A DNA stretch of 11,860 nucleotides, from assembly GCA_944391365.1 (NCBI GenBank), contig CALXTH010000094.1:1-11860 (forward strand), written 5' to 3'. Positions 11,858-11,860 of the stretch are shown here, in pieces. Below the pieces are notes generated by a model that saw only the letters and a program-made list of their open reading frames with translations, was not told the origin of the DNA and searched no databases. The translations under genes were made by a program, and so were the position numbers. The stretch is from an uncultured Alphaproteobacteria bacterium. GTDB taxonomy: Bacteria > Pseudomonadota > Alphaproteobacteria > RF32 > CAG-239. Position 1 is the stretch's first letter. Each line of letters starts with the position of its first letter.

Positions 11858-11860
11858 ATC

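Overview
The window looks like chromosome from a mid-GC, probably host-associated Alphaproteobacterium. This is inferred from gene order and protein style: a divergent tadA / rluB-rsmD cluster, rplU-rpmA-obg in one operon, an Obg of 355 residues with no C-terminal OCT domain, and a secreted Cys-rich protein with a DUF1566-like end. That last type I associate with gut alphaproteobacteria known from metagenomes. No marker gene proves the lineage.

Layout from left to right. Positions 1-366 hold no convincing gene, only palindromic intergenic repeats. On the minus strand, 367-1089 encodes a secreted Cys-rich protein with its own good promoter. Positions 1215-3561 are a minus-strand operon, rplU-rpmA-obgE-rsfS (ribosomal proteins bL21 and bL27, the ribosome-assembly GTPase Obg, and the ribosome silencing factor), with a near-consensus promoter and an intrinsic terminator. 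Positions 3657-5814 carry trmJ and then an ArsB/NhaD-family ion transporter. Positions 5895-6455 encode a small secreted protein of unknown function with an internal repeat. Positions 6528-8287 hold cysE-mnmA, overlapping by one base. On the plus strand, 8403-9194 encodes an alpha/beta hydrolase with a strongly charged tail, closed by a strong terminator. The minus-strand pair rluB-rsmD, overlapping by one base (9255-10516), is divergent from tadA (10585-11043). From 11044 to about 11785 there is about 740 bp without a gene, built almost entirely from palindromic repeat modules. At the right edge is what may be the first 23 codons of a second ArsB/NhaD-type transporter, ended by an in-frame TAG.

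The functional theme is translation. Five enzymes modify tRNA or rRNA (TrmJ, MnmA, RsmD, RluB, TadA), and four further proteins belong to the ribosome or its assembly and silencing (bL21, bL27, Obg, RsfS). CysE makes the cysteine precursor whose sulfur can finally reach MnmA, so the cysE-mnmA pair makes metabolic sense.

The least ordinary material is non-coding. Several families of dispersed palindromes occur in both flanks of the window, including an exact 52-nt repeat and a cluster of compact hairpins with 7-bp arms and 3-nt loops. A perfect 12-bp inverted repeat lies on the trmJ promoter and ribosome binding site. Two mutually exclusive hairpins lie between rpmA and obgE. I see no CRISPR array, tRNA, rRNA, transposase, phage gene or defence system. 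I do not think the window contains a new protein-coding system; the repeats are the part worth pursuing.
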